DNA of 23,307 nucleotides from a virus. The translations under genes were made by a program, and so were the position numbers. The notes below the pieces were generated by a model. It saw nothing but the letters and a program-made list of their open reading frames with translations, searched no databases and had not been told where the DNA came from. How positions within the stretch are numbered: position 1 is the stretch's first letter; every line of letters starts with the position of its first letter. Shown here piece after piece: positions 15,508 through 23,307 of this stretch. The stretch lies in the IMG/VR virus record IMGVR_UViG_3300048929_000204, positions 1-23,307 of that record; one strand, given 5' to 3'.

Positions 15508-16652
15508 GCGCAAAATTTTATACCCTGCTGACGGATATCGGCGCGGCGAAACTGGCAAATGCCGCCGCGCTCGGTGTGCCGCTGAAAATTACACAGATGG
15601 CGGTGGGGGACGGCGGCGGCGTGCTGCCAACGCCAAACGCACAACAGACAAAGCTGGTCGGTGAAAAACGCCGTGCATCTCTGAATATGCTGTATATCGA
15701 TCCGCAGAACAGCAGCCAGGTGATCGCTGAGCAGGTGATACCCGAAACTGAGGGCGGTTGGTGGATTCGTGAGGTTGGTCTGTTTGATGAAACCGGCGCG
15801 CTGATTGCTGTCGGTAATTGCCCGGAGAGCTACAAGCCGCAGCTGGCAGAGGGCAGCGGCCGCACACAGACAGTACGCATGGTGTTAATTACCAGCAGCA
15901 CGGATAACATTACGCTGAAAATTGATCCTTCCGTGGTGCTCGCTACCCGTAAATACGTGGATGATAAGGTACTGGAGCTTAAGGTGTATGTGGATGAGCT
16001 GATGGCGGCACATCTTGCGGCCGCTGATCCGCATTCGCAATATGCACCAAAAACCAGCCCGACGTTTACCGGCACCCCAAAAGCCCCGACGGCGGCAGCT
16101 GGTAACAATTCCACTCAGCTTGCCAATACTGCTTTTGTGCAGGCCGCTATTGCAGGGCTTGTTGGTTCCTCACCTGCAGCGCTTGATACATTGAACGAAC
16201 TGGCGGCGGCGTTAGGTAACGATCCTAACTTTGCGGCCACTATGACTAATGCCCTGGCGAACAAGCAGCCTCTGGATAATACGTTGACAGCCTTGTCAGG
16301 AAAATCTATTGCGGCCATTCTCGAATACCTCGGTTTGCAATACTCTCTCAGTGAACCAGATACAGAAACTGTTGTTTACACGCTGCCTGGTGGATATAAG
16401 CTCATGGCTTTTAACCGATTAGTAAACAACTCAACTACTGTCGGTACGGGCGTAACAACCCCCATTACTTTCCCTCAGGCCTTCCCTTTACGATTGATTG
16501 GTGTGTTCGCTACCAAGAAAAACTATGTTCAGGCTGCTGTGAGCTGCGAGAATCAGTCCCTGACTGGCTTTGATGCGGTGGTAACGCTCATTACAACTAT
16601 TGCGGGTGGTATTACAAGTACTCGCGCAATGTTTCTGGCAATCGGGAAATAA
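15504..16652 (+). CDS. H: Tail fibre protein H (short form)
   Basis: A 382-residue fibre protein, much shorter than P2 gpH (about 669). Residues 1-150 are the conserved baseplate-binding N-domain (DUF3751-like: KFYTLLTDIGAAKLANAAAL, then EQVIPETEGGWWIREVGLFD). A fibre repeat region follows (AAGNNSTQLANTAFVQAAI; ALDTLNELAAALGNDPNF). From about residue 275 the tip differs from P2 and the DNA turns AT-richer, as expected for a swapped receptor-binding end. The tip would set host range, but no particle can be made by this prophage alone. Confidence 0.9.
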   Translation: MSAKFYTLLTDIGAAKLANAAALGVPLKITQMAVGDGGGVLPTPNAQQTKLVGEKRRASLNMLYIDPQNSSQVIAEQVIPETEGGWWIREVGLFDETGALIAVGNCPESYKPQLAEGSGRTQTVRMVLITSSTDNITLKIDPSVVLATRKYVDDKVLELKVYVDELMAAHLAAADPHSQYAPKTSPTFTGTPKAPTAAAGNNSTQLANTAFVQAAIAGLVGSSPAALDTLNELAAALGNDPNFAATMTNALANKQPLDNTLTALSGKSIAAILEYLGLQYSLSEPDTETVVYTLPGGYKLMAFNRLVNNSTTVGTGVTTPITFPQAFPLRLIGVFATKKNYVQAAVSCENQSLTGFDAVVTLITTIAGGITSTRAMFLAIGK

Positions 16653-16655
16653 AAA

Positions 16656-17081
16656 ATGAATTATGCCTATAGCCCTTCTAAAAATGCTTTTTATTATTTC
16701 GGCTGGAAGGATGAATATTATGCCGCTGGTACATGGCCATCTGATGCCATTGAGGTGGCCGACGATATTCATGAGAAATTTTCGGCCGATCCACCTAAAG
16801 GAAAATTCTTAATTTCCGGTATTGATGGTTTACCTGCATGGGGAGATGTTCCTCCGCCGACTCGCGAGGAGAGTTTGGCGCAGGCTCGAGTCGAAAAACA
16901 AAACCGGATTGATGCTGCCAACAATTACATGAATGGCAAGCAATGGCCTGGTAAGGCGGCGATTGGGAGACTCAAAGAGGAAGAATTGATACAATACAAT
17001 ATGTGGCTGGATTATCTTGATGCACTGGAGTCTGTAGACATCTCCTGCGCACCCAATATTAATTGGCCAACAAACAACTAA
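16656..17081 (+). CDS. G: Tail fibre assembly chaperone G
   Basis: The 141-residue product starts 3 nt after H and belongs to the Caudo_TAP tail-fibre assembly family (YSPSKNAFYYFGWKDEYYAAG at the start, then a helix with EESLAQARVEKQNRIDAANN and a Trp-rich end NMWLDYLDALESVD). Such proteins help the fibre tip fold and usually travel with the matching fibre, which agrees with the shared lower GC of the H tip and G. It is intact. Confidence 0.9.
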   Translation: MNYAYSPSKNAFYYFGWKDEYYAAGTWPSDAIEVADDIHEKFSADPPKGKFLISGIDGLPAWGDVPPPTREESLAQARVEKQNRIDAANNYMNGKQWPGKAAIGRLKEEELIQYNMWLDYLDALESVDISCAPNINWPTNN

Positions 17082-17095
17082 TGCCGAAGTAACGC

Positions 17096-17127
17096 GTTGT
17101 GGGGTAGAATGAACTACCCCAATCAAC
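17096..17127. terminator. Hairpin between G and acyltransferase
   Basis: GGGGTAG (17101-17107) pairs with CTACCCC (17114-17120) around a 6-nt loop, extended by GTTG and CAAC with a bulge. It lies between converging stop codons. No strong T-run follows, so termination is likely but not certain. Confidence 0.5.
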
Positions 17128-17135
17128 GAATGCAA

Positions 17136-18254
17136 TTATTTTTTGTATATGTTAATTAACTTTTTCTCAAGATAATTATAAGAAAGGATTGACACTAAAA
17201 TTGATGCTATTACTGAAATGAATATGAAATAAAAGTTCTGGTAATCTAATGTTGGTAGTAATCGTTCTTTTAATTTGAACAAGACAATGAAAACTATAGG
17301 GTGTAAGAGATATAAAGAATAAGACGCATCTCCTATGGAAAGTATTGTTTTGGGTATTTTTATACTGTCCTTTATAAATTGATGGCATGATGTAAGAAGG
17401 AAAAACATTATGCAATAATACATTCCGAAATATTCTACCCCATGCATTGTGTTCCTTTTTGTAACATAGCCATATGCAGGGATTGCGAATGCAATGAGTA
17501 TTAACGGTATTGCTTTTTTGGGATCTTTTATCCTAAGCATATTTTTTTTGAATAAAATAGCAACGCATGCACCAAAAACAAACTCCCATACAACGCTTTG
17601 TATTGTGAGGTTGAAATACCCACCATTCTCTATAGTAGGTCTTATAGTCGTGGCTAACCCCATAAACGATGGGGTTATAAATAGCGTTGTTAAAAACCAA
17701 AGAGCATAAAACCAGTATTTATTCCTGGAAAATAGCAACCCTGTTGCGCAGACTATATAGAAATAAACTTCGTAATTTAAGGTCCATCCGACGAATAATG
17801 TGGCAGCGCCAAAATACACAGGATCATAAAAATTAAGAGGGATAAATAAAAGGCTTTTAATAATATTGAGTGATTGTACTGCATCAATTTTATCGGAATA
17901 AACAAAGCCATGCATTGTTGACAGGTCTGTGTTTTTGAATAGTAAGGCATAAATCATTGTTGCAATGAAATACAAAGGCCAAATTCTGATGAATCTCTTT
18001 TTTATAAAGGTTGGTAAGTCTTTTCTTGTATAGTCGTAGGATGTGTAAACTATAATAAATCCGCTGATTATGAAAAAAAGATCTACACCGAAGGCTCCTG
18101 GCCAAAAGAGATCAAACGAAAGTTTTTCATAAACAGTTCCAACCAGAAAGGCTTTAGCATGATGGAGGACTACCATCAGTGCAGCCAGTGCCCTTAACGC
18201 CTGAATATAATCCAGGTTAGGCTTATTTTCTGTAAGAGAAGAATTTTGCAGCAT
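17136..18254 (-). CDS. Acyltransferase-3 membrane protein (cargo)
   Basis: A 372-residue integral membrane O-acyltransferase of the OafA/YrhL kind, starting at 18254 behind AGGA (the frame is open 54 nt further upstream). The family signature is complete: LDYIQALRALAALMVVLHHA with the catalytic His, then FFIISGFIIVYTSY and KKRFIRIWPLYF. About ten hydrophobic segments follow. Such enzymes add acetyl groups to O-antigen or other surface sugars; in temperate phages they change the receptor of the lysogen. It is AT-rich, faces against the tail operon, and sits where P2 carries the cargo gene Z/fun. The substrate is unknown. Confidence 0.9.
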   Translation of the reverse strand: MLQNSSLTENKPNLDYIQALRALAALMVVLHHAKAFLVGTVYEKLSFDLFWPGAFGVDLFFIISGFIIVYTSYDYTRKDLPTFIKKRFIRIWPLYFIATMIYALLFKNTDLSTMHGFVYSDKIDAVQSLNIIKSLLFIPLNFYDPVYFGAATLFVGWTLNYEVYFYIVCATGLLFSRNKYWFYALWFLTTLFITPSFMGLATTIRPTIENGGYFNLTIQSVVWEFVFGACVAILFKKNMLRIKDPKKAIPLILIAFAIPAYGYVTKRNTMHGVEYFGMYYCIMFFLLTSCHQFIKDSIKIPKTILSIGDASYSLYLLHPIVFIVLFKLKERLLPTLDYQNFYFIFISVIASILVSILSYNYLEKKLINIYKK

Positions 18255-18387
18255 TATTATCCTAGTTATGGAGTGAATGAATTTAATCGCATTGTAATGA
18301 TATTGCACGGTAATTTGAAGTGGTTTGCTGAGTTAGGCCCCCTTAACAGAGGTTCAGCATTCTTCTAAGAACAACACATGTGCTTCA

Positions 18388-18775
18388 ATGAAAATAAGAA
18401 ATTTCATTACTTAATTCAAACTCGAAACCGCAAAGTTGGTTACCGACCAGAATTACACCGCCTCTGACGCTAGCTAAGTCTACTGATGTTGGCCTTTCCG
18501 CAATTGCTAAATGTGTCAAACAAATGCGTGATGTGCGTCAGGGCAAGACGCCAAAATCCTCCCCGATAACCTCGGAACAAATAGAAATAAGCAAGCTCAA
18601 TAAAAGCTACAACGTATTGAAATGAAGAGTAAATATTAATAAAGGCTACCGTGCTCTGGATGTCAGACGCCCTGAACAGTACCCGATAATCGGGAAACCT
18701 CAGGGCTCATTATCCTGTGGCTATTCACTCCCATGTATTCGGGGATCATCGCAGCAGCTCAAATTATTACTTGCA
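18388..18775 (+). mobile_element. Decayed IS3-family remnant (orfA and start of orfB)
   Basis: This part of the 18255-18870 gap translates, with several stops and frameshifts, into IS3-family transposase text. The orfA start reads MKIRNF then [13 protein letters not shown]; after a frame change [36 protein letters not shown]. The orfA-orfB junction (MSDALNSTR-like) and orfB text [13 protein letters not shown] follow in other frames. The match ends near 18775, so most of orfB is gone. TGAGTTAGGCCCCCTTAAC at about 18330 may be the old left end, unproven. No working transposase is present. Confidence 0.8.
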
Positions 18776-18778
18776 AAC

Positions 18779-18796
18779 TGTGCCATTCCCTACACA
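18779..18796 (+). promoter_or_regulatory. Ogr box of late promoter for FI
   Basis: TGTGCCATTCCCTACACA has the TGT-N12-ACA pattern of P2-type late promoters. Its centre is 55 nt upstream of about 18842, giving a short leader before the FI start at 18871. The IS remnant stops just short of it, so the promoter should still answer to Ogr. Confidence 0.68.
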
Positions 18797-18870
18797 AAGC
18801 CCAAAGCGTGCGCAGCGCGTGTATCAACCAGAACATAGGCACACCCCCTGTAAACCGGAGAGACTGCCTT

Positions 18871-19962
18871 ATGGCTCAGGATTACCACCACGGGGTGCGC
18901 GTTGTTGAAGTCAACGAGGGCACCCGATCCATTACCACGGTGAGCACTGCCATCGTGGGCATGGTCTGCACCGGCGATGATGCTGATGCGTCCATGTTTC
19001 CCCTCAATAAGCCGGTCCTGCTTACCGACGTGCTGACCGCCAGCGGTAAAGCAGGCGAGTCCGGCACTCTCGCCCGCTCGCTGGATGCAATTGCCGACCA
19101 GGCTAAACCCGTGACCGTCGTTGTGCGCGTTGCACAGGGTGAAACCGAAGCGGAAACAACCTCCAACATTATCGGCGGCGTGACAGCTGACGGTAAAAAA
19201 ACGGGCATGAAAGCGCTGTTATCTGCGCAGTCCCAGCTCGGCGTTAAGCCGCGCATTCTCGGCGTGCCGGGGCACGACACGCAGGCGGTTGCTACTGAGC
19301 TGCTGAGCGTGGCGCAGAGTCTGCGCGGTTTCGCCTATCTGTCAGCCTACGGCTGCAAAACGGTAGCTGAGGCGATAGCCTACCGTGAGAATTTTAGCCG
19401 GCGCGAGGGGATGCTGATCTGGCCTGATTTCATCAGTTTTGACACTGTGCTGAATGCTGACGCAACGGCTTATGCCTCAGCCCGTGCGCTTGGCCTGCGT
19501 GCCAAAATTGACGAACAGACAGGCTGGCACAAATCGCTGTCCAACGTGGGCGTGAACGGCGTCACCGGCATTTCTGCTGATGTGTTCTGGGATTTGCAGG
19601 ACCCGGCAACCGATGCGGGGCTGCTGAACCAGAACGATGTCACCACGCTGATCCGCAAGGACGGTTTCCGCTTCTGGGGTTCCCGCTGCCTCAGTGACGA
19701 TCCTTTATTTGCCTTTGAAAACTACACCCGCACCGCGCAGGTACTTGCTGACACCATCGCAGAAGCACACATGTGGGCCGTGGACAAACCGCTTAACCCG
19801 TCGCTGGCGCGTGACATTATCGAAGGTATCCGGGCCAAAATGCGCAGCCTGGTGAGTCAGGGGTACCTCATCGGCGCAGATTGCTGGCTAGATGAGTCCG
19901 TCAACGATAAAGACTCCCTGAAAGCCGGGAAGCTCACCATTGACTACGACTATACGCCGGTA
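18871..19962 (+). pseudogene. FI: Tail sheath protein FI, fused to T
   Basis: Starting at the ATG preceded by CCGGAGAG, this encodes about 364 residues of the contractile sheath, from [20 protein letters not shown] through [19 protein letters not shown] and [20 protein letters not shown] to [12 protein letters not shown]2 FI has about 396 residues, so roughly the last 30, which form the extended C-terminal arm linking sheath rings, are replaced by tape-measure sequence in the same frame. The frame is open upstream to 18733, but that part is IS debris. Sheath polymerisation is unlikely with this end. The late promoter in front is intact. Confidence 0.9.
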
Positions 19963-21243
19963 AAGACGGGCGCGCAGAACGCGTTCAGTAGCCTGGGAGA
20001 AACCCTGCGCCAGCCGCTGATGGATATCATGAGTTACGTGAAAAATGTAACGGGGGCGCTGCGTCGCTGGGTGGAGGAAAACCCGAAGCTGGCTGGCTCA
20101 TTGCTGAAAGTCATGGCAGCACTGGCGTCGATTACAGGAGTTCTGGGTACGGTCATGCTGGCAGTATCAGCTGTGCTTGGCCCACTGGCGCTGATGCGCC
20201 TGCAGTTTTCTATTCTTGGTATCAAAGGTGGTGGTGCATTTGGGCTTATCACTAAAGCCCTCAGGGGTGTAGGTAGCGGGATATTGTGGCTGGGGCGCCT
20301 GATGTTTGCTAACCCCATTCTGGCCGTTATTGGTCTGATAGCCGCGGGTGCGTTTTATATCTGGCAAAACTGGGACACGCTTGGGCCAAAGTTTAAAGCT
20401 GTTTGGGATGCGGTTTGCGCGGCCACCACGGCGGCGTGGGAGTGGATTAAACAGGCCGTCAGTAATGCCTGGGAAGCTATTAAATCTCTGTTTTTCAATT
20501 ACACCTTACCGGGCCTTATAGCCAAAAATTGGGAAGCTATTAATGCCGGTGTGTCTGAGGCGTGGGCCAGTGTCAGGCAGACGATCAGTGACAAGTGGAA
20601 CGCCATTCTTTCAGATGTCGGTGCGCTACCAGCTAAATTCCAGGATATGGGCAGCGCCATCATTGACAACATTCTCAATGGTATCAATGCGAAGTGGGAA
20701 GCGCTCAAGAGCAAACTGGTTTCCGTTACCGATTATCTGCCTGACTGGATGAAAGGGAAAAATAAAGCGCCGGGTAATACTCAGGTTCAGGTTGTTGGTA
20801 GTGCCGCAACTGCTTCTGTTCCATTTGCAGGGCTGTATGACAGCGGTGGCGTTATTCCGCGCGGTCAGTTTGGCATAGTCGGGGAGAATGGCCCGGAGAT
20901 TGTGAACGGTCCGGCTAATGTGACCAGCAGGCGCCGGACTGCTGCACTGGCTTCCGTTGTTGCGGGCGTCATGGGGGTGGCAGCGGCTCCTGCTGAAGCC
21001 TCGCCGATGCATCCATATAGCCTGCCAGCTATAGAGTACAAACAAAGCCAGTCAGCTAAATCCGCCAGTGCGCCGCAGGCAATTCGTTATGAAATTAACG
21101 CGCCTATTCATATCACCGCTCAGCCGGGACAGAGCGCACAGGATATTGCCCGCGAAGTGGCGAGGCAGCTTGATGAGCGTGAGCGCAGGGCCAGGGCAAA
21201 AGCGCGAAGTAATTTCAGTGATCGAGGGGGGTATGAATCATGA
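19963..21243 (+). pseudogene. T: Tape measure protein T, C-terminal half fused to FI
   Basis: About 426 residues of the tail tape measure protein continue the FI frame without a stop. Typical features are [20 protein letters not shown], long hydrophobic helices ([38 protein letters not shown]), repeated Trp-rich segments ([38 protein letters not shown]) and the C-terminal [20 protein letters not shown]2 T is about 815 residues, so the first half is missing, with FII (tube), E and E' between. No start codon of its own is apparent. The stop overlaps the U start codon. Confidence 0.9.
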
Positions 21244-21725
21244 TGATGGTGCTGGGGTTGTACGTATTCATGCTTCGCACCGTGCCGTATCAGGAGCTGC
21301 AGTATCAGCGCAGCTGGCGGCATGCCACTAACAGTCGGGTAAACCGGCGCCCGTCTACACAGTTTCTTGGGCCAGATAACGATTCGTTGACGCTGTCCGG
21401 CGTCCTGCTACCGGAAATCACTGGCGGCAGGCTGTCATTGCTGGCCCTTGAGCAGATGGCGGAGCTGGGTAAATCGTGGCCTTTGATTGAGGGGAGCGGG
21501 ACGATTTACGGCATGTTTGTCATCGAGAGCCTGAGTCAGACCAAAACTGAATTTTTTGAAAGCGGAATGCCGCGGCGTATTGAATTTACGCTGACGCTGA
21601 AACGGGTGGATGAGTCGCTGTCTGATATGTTCGGCAGCCTCAGCGATCAGCTCAGCAATTTGCAGGACACCGCCACCTCTGCGATAGGGAATATTAAAAA
21701 TACGGTGGGAGGGTTACTGCAGTGA
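21240..21725 (+). CDS. U: Tail protein U
   Basis: A 161-residue gpU homologue, a tail-tip protein located near the baseplate hub and tape measure. It starts ATGATGATG in overlap with the T stop and contains [37 protein letters not shown] and a C-terminal [16 protein letters not shown]. Length equals that of P2 U. It is intact and overlaps D. Confidence 0.93.
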   Translation: MMMVLGLYVFMLRTVPYQELQYQRSWRHATNSRVNRRPSTQFLGPDNDSLTLSGVLLPEITGGRLSLLALEQMAELGKSWPLIEGSGTIYGMFVIESLSQTKTEFFESGMPRRIEFTLTLKRVDESLSDMFGSLSDQLSNLQDTATSAIGNIKNTVGGLLQ

Positions 21726-22822
21726 ATTTCACCTCTGATCTCACGAACCTGAACAGTAAAACGCCGGGTTTCAGCGTCATTATTGAAGGCAAGGATGTCA
21801 CAACCGTACTGGATTCGCGACTGATGAGTCTGACGCTTACGGATAACAGGGGTTTTGAAGCTGACCAGCTTAATCTGGAGCTGGACGACTCGGACGGGCA
21901 AATCGTTCTGCCGCGGCGTGGGGCCATTATTCAGTTTGCGCTGGGGTGGAAAGGTCAGCCGCTTTTCCCGAAAGGGGGCTTTACTGTTGATGAGATTGAG
22001 CACAGCGGCGCGCCTGACCGTCTCACAATTCGCGCACGTAGCGCAGATTTCCGTGAAACCCTGAATACGCGTCGTGAGAAGTCCTGGCACCAGACAACGG
22101 TGGGTGAAGTGGTGAAGGAAATAGCTGCCAGGCATAAATTAAAGATGGCGCTGGGGCAGGACCTGATGGACAAGCCTGTGGATCATCTTGACCAGACCAA
22201 CGAGAGCGATGCGAGTTTCCTGATGAAGCTGGCGCGGCAGTATGGGGCGATAGCCTCAGTCAAGGACGGAAATCTGTTGTTTATCCGCCAGGGGCAGGGC
22301 AGAACGGCAAGCGGTAAGCCGCTACCGGTTATCACCATAACCCGCCAGGCCGGTGACGGTCATCGTTTTACCCTGGCAGATCGCGATGCCTATTCGGGGG
22401 TGATTGCCAGCTGGCTCCATACCCGTGAGCCAAAGAAAAAAGAGACAGCAAAGGTTAAGCGCCGTCGAAAGAAAACCTCCACGGCAAAGGAGCCGGAAGC
22501 AAAACAGGGAGATTACCTGGTTGGGACGGATGAAAACGTGCTGGTACTCAACAGAACTTATGCAAACCGCAGCAATGCGGAGCGAGCGGCAAAGATGCAG
22601 TGGGAACGTCTGCAGCGCGGGGTTGCAAGCTTCTCCCTGCAGCTCGCAGAGGGAAGGGCTGATCTGTATACCGAAATGCCGGTGAAGGTGAGCGGGTTTA
22701 AACAGCCGATTGATGATGCCGAATGGACCATTACCACGCTGACGCATAGTGTCAGTGCAGATAATGGTTTCACTACGACTCTGGAGCTTGAGGTTAGGAT
22801 TGATGATCTCGAAATGGAGTAA
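21722..22822 (+). CDS. D: Baseplate hub protein D (late control D)
   Basis: A 366-residue gpD homologue. Despite the old name late control protein, the family is the tail hub related to T4 gp27 and the base of VgrG. It begins with GTG, overlapping U by 4 nt. Segments include TPGFSVIIEGKDVTTVLDSR, the REKSWHQTTVGEVVKEIAA stretch, DQTNESDASFLMKLARQYGA and the end TTTLELEVRIDDLEME. A Lys/Arg-rich insert (KKKETAKVKRRRKKT) is usual in this group. No damage is seen. Confidence 0.94.
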   Translation: MNFTSDLTNLNSKTPGFSVIIEGKDVTTVLDSRLMSLTLTDNRGFEADQLNLELDDSDGQIVLPRRGAIIQFALGWKGQPLFPKGGFTVDEIEHSGAPDRLTIRARSADFRETLNTRREKSWHQTTVGEVVKEIAARHKLKMALGQDLMDKPVDHLDQTNESDASFLMKLARQYGAIASVKDGNLLFIRQGQGRTASGKPLPVITITRQAGDGHRFTLADRDAYSGVIASWLHTREPKKKETAKVKRRRKKTSTAKEPEAKQGDYLVGTDENVLVLNRTYANRSNAERAAKMQWERLQRGVASFSLQLAEGRADLYTEMPVKVSGFKQPIDDAEWTITTLTHSVSADNGFTTTLELEVRIDDLEME

Positions 22823-22890
22823 TGGGTTCTCAAAATTGAATAATGATGTATCATTATTGTGATTTTTGCAGAAGTGGTGGGATAACCGGA

Positions 22891-23109
22891 ATGATGAATT
22901 GTCCAGAGTGCGGCCAGGCAGCCCATACAAGAAGCAGTTTTCAGGTATCAGCAACAACGAAAGAACGTTACAACCAGTGCCAAAATATCAACTGCGGTTG
23001 TACTTTTGTCACGCATGAAACATTTGTTAGGCATATCATTAAGCCTAATGTGATTTCTTCTGCGCCCCCACATCCGGGAAAAGGTGGACAAGGGCACATG
23101 AATTTTTAA
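22891..23109 (+). CDS. ogr: Late transcription activator Ogr
   Basis: The 72-residue product equals P2 Ogr in length when started at the ATG at 22891 behind CCGGA (an open frame from 22843 would add unrelated residues). It has the zinc-binding cysteines Cys4, Cys7, Cys30 and Cys35 (CPECGQ; YNQCQNINC) and the conserved TKERY. Ogr binds TGT-N12-ACA boxes and contacts the RNA polymerase alpha subunit to switch on late genes. Two such boxes remain in this prophage. A strong terminator follows. An intact Ogr could also act on late promoters of a related phage or satellite in the same cell. Confidence 0.94.
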   Translation: MMNCPECGQAAHTRSSFQVSATTKERYNQCQNINCGCTFVTHETFVRHIIKPNVISSAPPHPGKGGQGHMNF

Positions 23110-23113
23110 AAAG

Positions 23114-23138
23114 AACCCGCTTTGAAAGCGGGTTTTTT
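23114..23138 (+). terminator. Terminator after ogr
   Basis: AACCCGC...GCGGGTT forms a short GC-rich stem followed by TTTTTT, 5 nt after the ogr stop codon: a typical Rho-independent terminator. Confidence 0.88.
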
Positions 23139-23179
23139 GTCGCCAACCCAAAAGCCTGTCGCCATTTTGCCGCCATCGG
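23138..23179. repeat. Probable right integrase/Apl arm sites
   Basis: TGTCGCCA occurs at 23138-23145 and 23157-23164, followed by TTGCCGCCA at 23167-23175. The second and third copies correspond to the pair at 462-480. The sites lie 52-93 nt from the right core, a usual distance for arm-type sites of a tyrosine integrase. Confidence 0.5.
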
Positions 23180-23215
23180 AAAAGACAAAGGGGCTACGTT
23201 TTCACGTAACCCCTT
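23180..23215 (-). terminator. Phage-supplied terminator for ssrA
   Basis: AAGGGGCTACGT pairs with ACGTAACCCCTT (11 of 12 positions) around a 4-nt loop, with TTTGTCTTTT following on the minus strand. It begins 9 nt after the tmRNA CCA end and would replace the host terminator left behind at 248-282. It may also work in the plus direction. Confidence 0.72.
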
Positions 23216-23223
23216 GTTTTATT

Positions 23224-23307
23224 TGGTGGAGCTGGCGGGAGTTGAACCCGCGTCCGAAATTTCTACATCCTCGGTACTACATGCTTAGTTTGTCTTTACA
23301 TTCGCAC
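23224..23307 (-). ncRNA. ssrA: tmRNA (ssrA), 3' end, partial
   Basis: Read on the minus strand this ends GGTTCAACTCCCGCCAGC-TCCACCA, the tRNA-like T-arm, acceptor and CCA of enterobacterial tmRNA. Only the last 84 nt lie in the window; the tag-peptide region is beyond the right edge. tmRNA rescues stalled ribosomes. The prophage restored the 3' end here, including the encoded CCA, so the gene should remain functional. Confidence 0.95.
23231..23268. repeat. attR: attR, 38-bp core within ssrA
   Basis: Exact copy of 330-367. Here the core is part of the functional ssrA. Bases on its left (TGGTGGA, encoding the CCA end) come from the phage, and bases on its right (CTCGGTACTACATGC) are host ssrA. 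Confidence 0.93.

Larger units (their letters stand above)
330..23268. mobile_element. Deleted P2/186-type prophage integrated in ssrA
   Basis: The element is bounded by a 38-nt direct repeat of the ssrA 3' region. Gene order follows the P2 prophage map: int, cI, apl, cII, early genes, A, cos, Q, then R S, V W J I H G, FI, T, U D, ogr. The immunity genes resemble coliphage 186 and Fels-2 rather than P2 itself. Compared with an approximately 30-33 kb relative, two blocks are missing: portal start through the start of R (heads, terminase, lysis) and the end of FI through the first half of T. About 5.5 kb of cargo is present. The prophage should be unable to form particles by itself. Confidence 0.95.

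Noticed and set aside
18733-18870. N-terminal extension of the sheath ORF
   Set aside because: These 46 codons are translated IS remnant and promoter DNA; the real FI start at 18871 has a good ribosome site and matches P2 FI.
10404-21243. Idea that the remaining tail genes form a tailocin (headless contractile particle)
   Set aside because: The tube (FII), E/E', half of the tape measure, the sheath end and all lysis genes are missing, so no working tail could be built or released.
1-23307. CRISPR array, complete tRNA genes or riboswitches
   Set aside because: No regularly spaced repeats, no full tRNA cloverleaf and no riboswitch-like leader were found; the only tRNA-like sequence is the ssrA end and its att copy.

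Overview
The window holds an almost complete but internally deleted prophage of the P2/186/Fels-2 group (about 22.9 kb), inserted into the 3' end of the tmRNA gene ssrA of an enterobacterium. The host assignment rests on the last 84 nt of ssrA at the right edge, on the displaced host ssrA terminator at the left edge, and on the close match of the phage genes to coliphage 186 and Salmonella Fels-2. The genus (Enterobacter, Klebsiella, Salmonella and similar) cannot be fixed from this sequence. A 38-nt direct repeat (330-367 and 23231-23268) marks the two prophage ends.

Left to right: host DNA with a tiny hydrophobic ORF and the stranded ssrA terminator; attL; a cargo membrane protein (423-1514, minus) joined by an ATGA overlap to the integrase, which sits 2 nt after the 186-type repressor cI (one leftward lysogenic operon); then a rightward early operon with apl, cII, fil, two small genes of unknown role, a zinc-finger gene and the HUH replication endonuclease gpA (3290-7510). 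A LexA box precedes a small SOS-controlled gene (7626-7811), and a cos-like site follows (7994-8012). A PIN-domain cargo gene (8183-9244) lies between cos and the portal gene.

The structural part is badly damaged. Portal gene Q keeps only its last two thirds and is joined head-on to tail gene R, so the terminase, scaffold, capsid, head-completion and all lysis genes are gone. A second deletion joins the tail sheath gene FI in frame to the second half of the tape-measure gene T, removing FII, E and E'. S, V, W, J, I, H, G, U, D and ogr remain open. The element cannot make heads, tails or lysis, but keeps int, immunity, replication, cos and the late activator.

Four low-GC cargo loci are intact inside this wreck: the membrane protein after int, the PIN protein at cos, a two-gene ATPase plus DUF4435/TOPRIM pair between S and V that looks like the PARIS anti-phage system (AriA/AriB), and an acyltransferase-3 gene between G and FI, next to a decayed IS3-family remnant. 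The most interesting reading is a P2-like prophage decaying to a carrier of host-protective genes, possibly still excisable and mobilisable by a helper phage.
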